NCBI RefSeq assembly: GCF_017377655.1
Contig: NZ_JAFREL010000043.1
Location: forward strand, 1 to 8,988
DNA from: Candidatus Enterococcus ferrettii
GTDB taxonomy: Bacteria > Bacillota > Bacilli > Lactobacillales > Enterococcaceae
Direction: 5' to 3'
Length of the DNA stretch: 8,988 nucleotides
A program made the position numbers and the translations under genes. Below, piece by piece: positions 6,982 to 8,988 of the stretch; the stretch's first letter is position 1, and each line of letters begins with the position of its first letter. Under the pieces are notes generated by a model that was given only the letters and a program-made list of their open reading frames with translations, searched no databases and was not told where the DNA came from.

Positions 6982-7092
6982 TGGCGCTTAACGATGGCCG
7001 ACATGTCCTTCTATGTAGACCTCCGGTTGGTACGGCCTTGACTTTACTACATACAAAAAAACGTTAGAGCTCTAGAGCCCTAACGGTTTTTT
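6982..7092 (+). other. Possible structured RNA or 3' UTR ending in a terminator
   Basis: Directly after the membrane protein stop, 6982-7040 is visibly richer in G and C than its surroundings and rich in self-complementarity. TATGTAG near 7011-7017 can pair with CTACATA near 7047-7053, and GGCCG near 6997 can pair with CGGCC near 7033. ACAT/ATGT and ACC/GGT mini-stems lie inside. The stretch ends at the 7055-7092 terminator. It matches no tRNA, tmRNA, SRP RNA or RNase P sequence that I can recognise. It could be a structured 3' UTR, a small RNA or chance complementarity. Confidence 0.3.
7055..7092. terminator. Bidirectional intrinsic terminator
   Basis: CGTTAG-A-GCTC (7062-7072) pairs with GAGC-C-CTAACG (7075-7085), with a single A/C mismatch. 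The stem is flanked by A residues on the left and GTTTTTT on the right, giving U-tracts in both directions. Rightward it would end transcription from the small membrane protein gene. Confidence 0.8.
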
Positions 7093-7230
7093 AACTGTCC
7101 TTATTTGACAGCATCTTTTATTGCTCTCTAATCCTAGCTATTCCTCCCTAGTCGTTTTTCGCATCATATAGGGCTGTCTATTGCACCTGCATTATATTTT
7201 TTTCTAGGCTAGTATATGCTAGTTGTATCA

Positions 7231-7251
7231 TTTTGCCCCTTTTTTGCCCCT
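7231..7251. repeat. Tandem direct repeat TTTTGCCCCT, 11-base period
   Basis: TTTTGCCCCT occurs at 7231-7240 and 7242-7251, one helical turn apart. Short helically phased repeats of this kind are typical of arm-type integrase sites near attachment regions of Gram-positive phages and integrative elements. That role is an inference from form and context only. Confidence 0.5.
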
Positions 7252-7290
7252 TGTAATTCGAAAAAACTGCCTGTTTCTATGTTATTACTA

Positions 7291-7302
7291 AGACACATGT
7301 TC
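7291..7302 (-). promoter_or_regulatory. Imperfect LexA (SOS) box candidate
   Basis: The minus strand reads GAACATGTGTCT, one mismatch from the Gram-positive LexA core GAACRNRYGTTY. It shares the 10-mer GAACATGTGT with the full box at 8340-8351, in the opposite orientation. No gene start or promoter is seen at a suitable distance, so it may be a relic or chance. Confidence 0.35.
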
Positions 7303-7441
7303 AATGTGCGTCGATTCTATTCCTCCAGGTAAAGATCATGCTCGTGCAACTCGGTAATATAACGTTTGTTTCTGCTATTTTAGAAGTACACTGTTTCCAG
7401 GTGTAGCCGTAAAAAACGTAATTGATACCTGTTTCTTCTAT

Positions 7442-7447
7442 TATAAT
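7442..7447 (+). promoter_or_regulatory. -10 element of the SHOCT protein gene
   Basis: TATAAT lies 40 bases before the start codon. The best -35-like hexamer (TTGATA, 7422-7427) is only 14 bases upstream, so it may not be used, or the promoter may need an activator. Transcription would start near 7454, at the left arm of an inverted repeat. Confidence 0.45.
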
Positions 7448-7453
7448 ATGGTA

Positions 7454-7477
7454 CACTTTATTTATCAAAATAAAGTG
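7454..7477. repeat. 10-bp perfect inverted repeat before the SHOCT protein start
   Basis: CACTTTATTT (7454-7463) and AAATAAAGTG (7468-7477) are separated by four bases. The repeat sits between the -10 and the start codon, and its right arm touches the ribosome binding site GTGAGG (7475-7480). It could be an operator at the transcript start or an mRNA hairpin partly masking the ribosome binding site. Confidence 0.6.
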
Positions 7478-7487
7478 AGGTCTCTAT

Positions 7488-8267
7488 ATGGCAAAAATAT
7501 GTGCAATCTGTAATAAACCAATCGGAGCTCTTGGTGTAAAGTATACTACATCTGACGACCATAAAGTATGCTGGAAATGCATTAGAGAAGCTGGGTATGG
7601 AGTAAATGCTTCATTTTTAGATATTAAAAAAGAAACTCTCGACTACGTTAAAAACCATAAAGAAACTAAAGCACTGAAAAAGCAAGAAGCTCAGGAGCTT
7701 GTTAGCTCTTTTGTCGCAACAAGGACCATTGCTAATGCAATAGACATAGATGAAACAAAAGGTAATTTCCGGCTTAAAGGCTTCATGAATATGGCTAACG
7801 TATATAGTCTTACATCTGTTAATGGTTATGAATTGGTCGAAAATGGTAATAGTATTACTTCTGGAGGCCTTGGCAGAGCCGCTGTCGGTGCTGTTGCTTT
7901 CGGAGGTGTAGGTGCTATCGTTGGAGCTGTAACAGGTAGAAAGAAAGAGAATAAAATTGTAAAAGAACTAACTGTAAAATTAAACATTAGTGATTTGGAC
8001 AACCCAGTTCTGTATATTAAACTAATTGATAAACCTATTAAATCTAGCTCTAAGAACTATCAACAGGCAATCCAACGAGCCGATCAGATTATTGCATCAT
8101 TAGACGCACTTGTACCTAAGAACTCAAATGGAGCTAACGAAGCTGCTTTAAATATCTCTGCTCCTTCAGCTGCGGATGAAATTCGAAAATTTAAAGAATT
8201 GTTAGACGAAGGCATTATCACGGAAGAAGATTTTGAAACAAAGAAAAAAGAATTGATGAATCTATAA
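7488..8267 (+). CDS. Zinc-ribbon (DUF4428-like) and SHOCT domain protein
   Basis: This 259-residue protein has three recognisable parts. An N-terminal zinc ribbon carries two CxxC knuckles (Cys5/Cys8 and Cys28/Cys31), as in DUF4428 proteins. A middle domain contains a glycine-rich hydrophobic stretch (about 126-150, GGLGRAAVGAVAFGGVGAIV) of glycine-zipper type. A C-terminal SHOCT motif at about 229-258 contains FKELLDEGIITEEDFETKK. Such proteins are common in Firmicute prophages and islands, often near the lysogeny module, with no established biochemical role. The start ATG has GTGAGG 7 bases upstream. It is monocistronic, between its own promoter and terminator. The glycine-zipper part may insert into or associate with membranes, but there is no long uninterrupted helix. 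Domain calls are firm; function is unknown. Confidence 0.85.
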   Translation: MAKICAICNKPIGALGVKYTTSDDHKVCWKCIREAGYGVNASFLDIKKETLDYVKNHKETKALKKQEAQELVSSFVATRTIANAIDIDETKGNFRLKGFMNMANVYSLTSVNGYELVENGNSITSGGLGRAAVGAVAFGGVGAIVGAVTGRKKENKIVKELTVKLNISDLDNPVLYIKLIDKPIKSSSKNYQQAIQRADQIIASLDALVPKNSNGANEAALNISAPSAADEIRKFKELLDEGIITEEDFETKKKELMNL

Positions 8268-8273
8268 CCTTAT

Positions 8274-8303
8274 CCCTGGCTATCAATAGCTAGGGCTTTT
8301 TTT
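8274..8303 (+). terminator. Intrinsic terminator of the SHOCT protein gene
   Basis: CCCTGGCTAT (8274-8283) pairs with ATAGCTAGGG (8286-8295), with one G-T wobble. It is followed by C and seven T residues (8297-8303). It lies just after the stop codon at 8265-8267. Confidence 0.88.
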
Positions 8304-8328
8304 GATTCAATCTTTAAAAAGTGTTCGC

Positions 8329-8358
8329 TTTACAAAAAGGAACATGTGTTTGTATAAT
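8329..8358 (+). promoter_or_regulatory. Promoter of the YolD-like operon
   Basis: TTTACA (8329-8334, five of six -35 consensus bases) and TATAAT (8353-8358, perfect -10) are separated by 18 bases. The LexA core fills most of the spacer. Transcription should start near 8365, giving a leader of about 38 bases with GGAGGT before the ATG at 8403. Confidence 0.75.
8340..8351 (+). promoter_or_regulatory. LexA (SOS) box over the YolD-like promoter
   Basis: GAACATGTGTTT matches all 12 positions of the core GAACRNRYGTTY of the Bacillus-type LexA site; only the outermost C on each side is missing. It lies between -35 and -10, where bound LexA would block RNA polymerase. The operon is therefore predicted to be DNA-damage inducible. 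Confidence 0.75.
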
Positions 8359-8402
8359 ATATTCATCTGGAGAGATTGAATTTTATATGGAGGTCGAACA
8401 TT

Positions 8403-8813
8403 ATGTACGATGATGAAACAGCAATACAATTGTTTTTAGAGGCTAAGAGTGTCTATGAAGATAGAAATATGATGAAGTGGAATACAGGATTCTTTTTATC
8501 TGAGCATACATCTCTACTGAAGAAAGATAGAAAGCAGCAAGCCAAAGTTGTCCTTCAAAAAATACGAATGGATTCTGACGATATTGATCGAACGCTTTTT
8601 ACTGCTAGACAAAATAATCAGCCTGTGGCGATCCAACTCGAACAGCTGGACGAAAATGGGCAATATCAGCCCGATATCATTGGCATGATTTATGGTCATG
8701 ATGAGCTTGGTATATATGTTGGTAACCAAAAGGTTGGTTACGATGAAATACGTAATGTTGAAATAACGACAATCAAAAAGTGGAACGAACTGGAGCGTTC
8801 AGAATATGAATGA
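8403..8813 (+). CDS. YolD-like protein
   Basis: This 136-residue protein matches the YolD-like family. The N-terminal signature is EDRNMMKWNTGFFLSEHTSL (19-38). The C-terminal half has strands ending in a segment with GYDEIRNVEI (112-121), as in other YolD proteins. The family is small, cytoplasmic and biochemically undefined. In Bacilli its genes usually sit beside UvrX-type Y-family DNA polymerases and are SOS regulated. The start is the ATG at 8403 behind GGAGGT (8390-8395); an earlier in-frame start at 8376 has no ribosome binding site. The LexA box in its promoter fits an SOS role. The next ORF overlaps its stop codon by 8 bases (ATGAATGA), suggesting coupled translation. Confidence 0.82.
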   Translation: MYDDETAIQLFLEAKSVYEDRNMMKWNTGFFLSEHTSLLKKDRKQQAKVVLQKIRMDSDDIDRTLFTARQNNQPVAIQLEQLDENGQYQPDIIGMIYGHDELGIYVGNQKVGYDEIRNVEITTIKKWNELERSEYE

Positions 8814-8988
8814 GATTAGACAATATGAGTTTGGGCTGATCCCTTTCAATGTGTTGAAACAAACTCTTTGGGATTTCGGGCCCAATGCTATATTGGAGAT
8901 CGGCGAGGATTGCTTTCAATTTTATATCGATAAAGCAAGTAACAGACATTCATTAGATTATTACATAGAGGAGTGGTCAAATGGAATC
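8806..8988 (+). CDS. Small ORF of unknown function, cut by the window end
   Basis: An ORF opens at the ATG at 8806, overlapping the YolD-like stop, and stays open for 61 codons to the window edge. The protein begins MNEIRQYEFGLIPFNVLKQT and continues with an aromatic, acidic sequence containing FYIDKASNRHSLDYYIEEW. I do not recognise its family. The 8-base overlap and the absence of a gap indicate co-transcription and translational coupling with the YolD-like gene. No strong ribosome binding site is seen in the usual position, consistent with coupling. A probable start of the next gene lies in another frame at 8981, so this ORF should end just beyond the window. Confidence 0.6.
   Translation, partial: MNEIRQYEFGLIPFNVLKQTLWDFGPNAILEIGEDCFQFYIDKASNRHSLDYYIEEWSNGI
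8981..8988 (+). CDS. Probable start of the next gene in the SOS operon
   Basis: GAGGAG (8968-8973) lies 7 bases before an ATG at 8981 in a frame different from the preceding ORF. Only ATG-GAA plus two bases is visible. From the YolD context a UvrX-type Y-family DNA polymerase is the likeliest guess, but the sequence itself shows only the start signals. Confidence 0.4.

Larger units (their letters stand above)
7093..7487. other. Non-coding junction between chromosomal backbone and accessory-like genes
   Basis: No convincing gene is present on either strand; the longest minus-strand open stretch (about 59 codons near 7308-7484) has no start codon or ribosome binding site. The segment contains several CTAG tetranucleotides, the phased TTTTGCCCCT repeat (7231-7251), a LexA-like imperfect box (7291-7302) and the promoter region of the 7488 gene. 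It separates genes of Bacillus-like backbone order from genes typical of prophages and islands, so it could be an old insertion boundary. No integrase and no duplicated attachment core is seen within the window. Confidence 0.4.

Noticed and set aside
6982..7053. tRNA, tmRNA or other housekeeping RNA gene
   Set aside because: No T-loop consensus, CCA end or known core motif is present, and the pairings do not form a cloverleaf.
7308..7484. Minus-strand open stretch of about 59 codons in the non-coding junction
   Set aside because: It has no start codon, no ribosome binding site and no family resemblance. A gene relic is possible but not supportable.
8305..8381. ATTCAATCT and AGAT-TGAAT inverted arms flanking the YolD promoter
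   Set aside because: The arms are only 9 bases, 59 bases apart, and one lies outside the transcript. Chance is the simplest explanation in AT-rich DNA.
1..8988. CRISPR array or transposase
   Set aside because: No regularly spaced repeats of 25-40 bases and no transposase motifs were seen on either strand.

Overview
The window looks like low-GC Firmicute (Lactobacillales) chromosome, most probably Enterococcus or a close relative. This rests on AT-rich coding sequence, strong GGAGG-type ribosome binding sites, and conserved gene pairs known from Bacillus (ypjC/ypjD/cca and ypiA/ypiB). The genus is inferred from protein character and gene order; no search was run.

Positions 1-2500 carry a leftward operon: a MazG-like nucleotide pyrophosphohydrolase, then the CCA-adding tRNA nucleotidyltransferase (cca), then a FlK-like hot-dog thioesterase. 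The genes overlap by 4 and 8 bases. A separately promoted hypothetical gene of 150 residues follows and ends in an intrinsic terminator. Positions 2608-3495 carry a rightward YitT/DUF2179 membrane protein, divergent from the operon. A perfect 17-bp bidirectional terminator separates it from the next leftward operon.

Positions 3542-6429 carry that second leftward operon, in transcription order: a degenerate dehydroquinate-synthase-like (AroB-like) protein, a YpiA-like TPR protein, and ReoY/YpiB. In Bacillus subtilis ypiA-ypiB sit at the end of the aromatic amino acid (aro) operon. Here only an AroB relative remains upstream, and all three positions that should bind zinc appear to be substituted. 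Listeria ReoY acts in ClpCP-dependent turnover of MurA, so this operon may serve cell-wall control rather than shikimate synthesis.

Positions 6430-6723 are AT-rich and repeat-rich, with a long imperfect palindrome. A small three-helix membrane protein follows (6724-6981). Positions 6982-7487 hold no convincing gene. They contain a GC-richer, self-complementary stretch ending in a bidirectional terminator, a CTAG-rich stretch, an 11-bp-phased TTTTGCCCCT repeat and an imperfect LexA-like box.

Positions 7488-8988 have accessory, prophage-like or island-like character: a zinc-ribbon/SHOCT protein, then an apparently SOS-controlled operon. In that operon a YolD-like protein sits under a promoter whose spacer contains a full 12-base LexA core. 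It is followed by an overlapping small ORF and by the first bases of another gene at the window edge. YolD genes commonly accompany UvrX-type Y-family DNA polymerases, so such a polymerase is the natural guess for what lies beyond the edge; it is not visible here.
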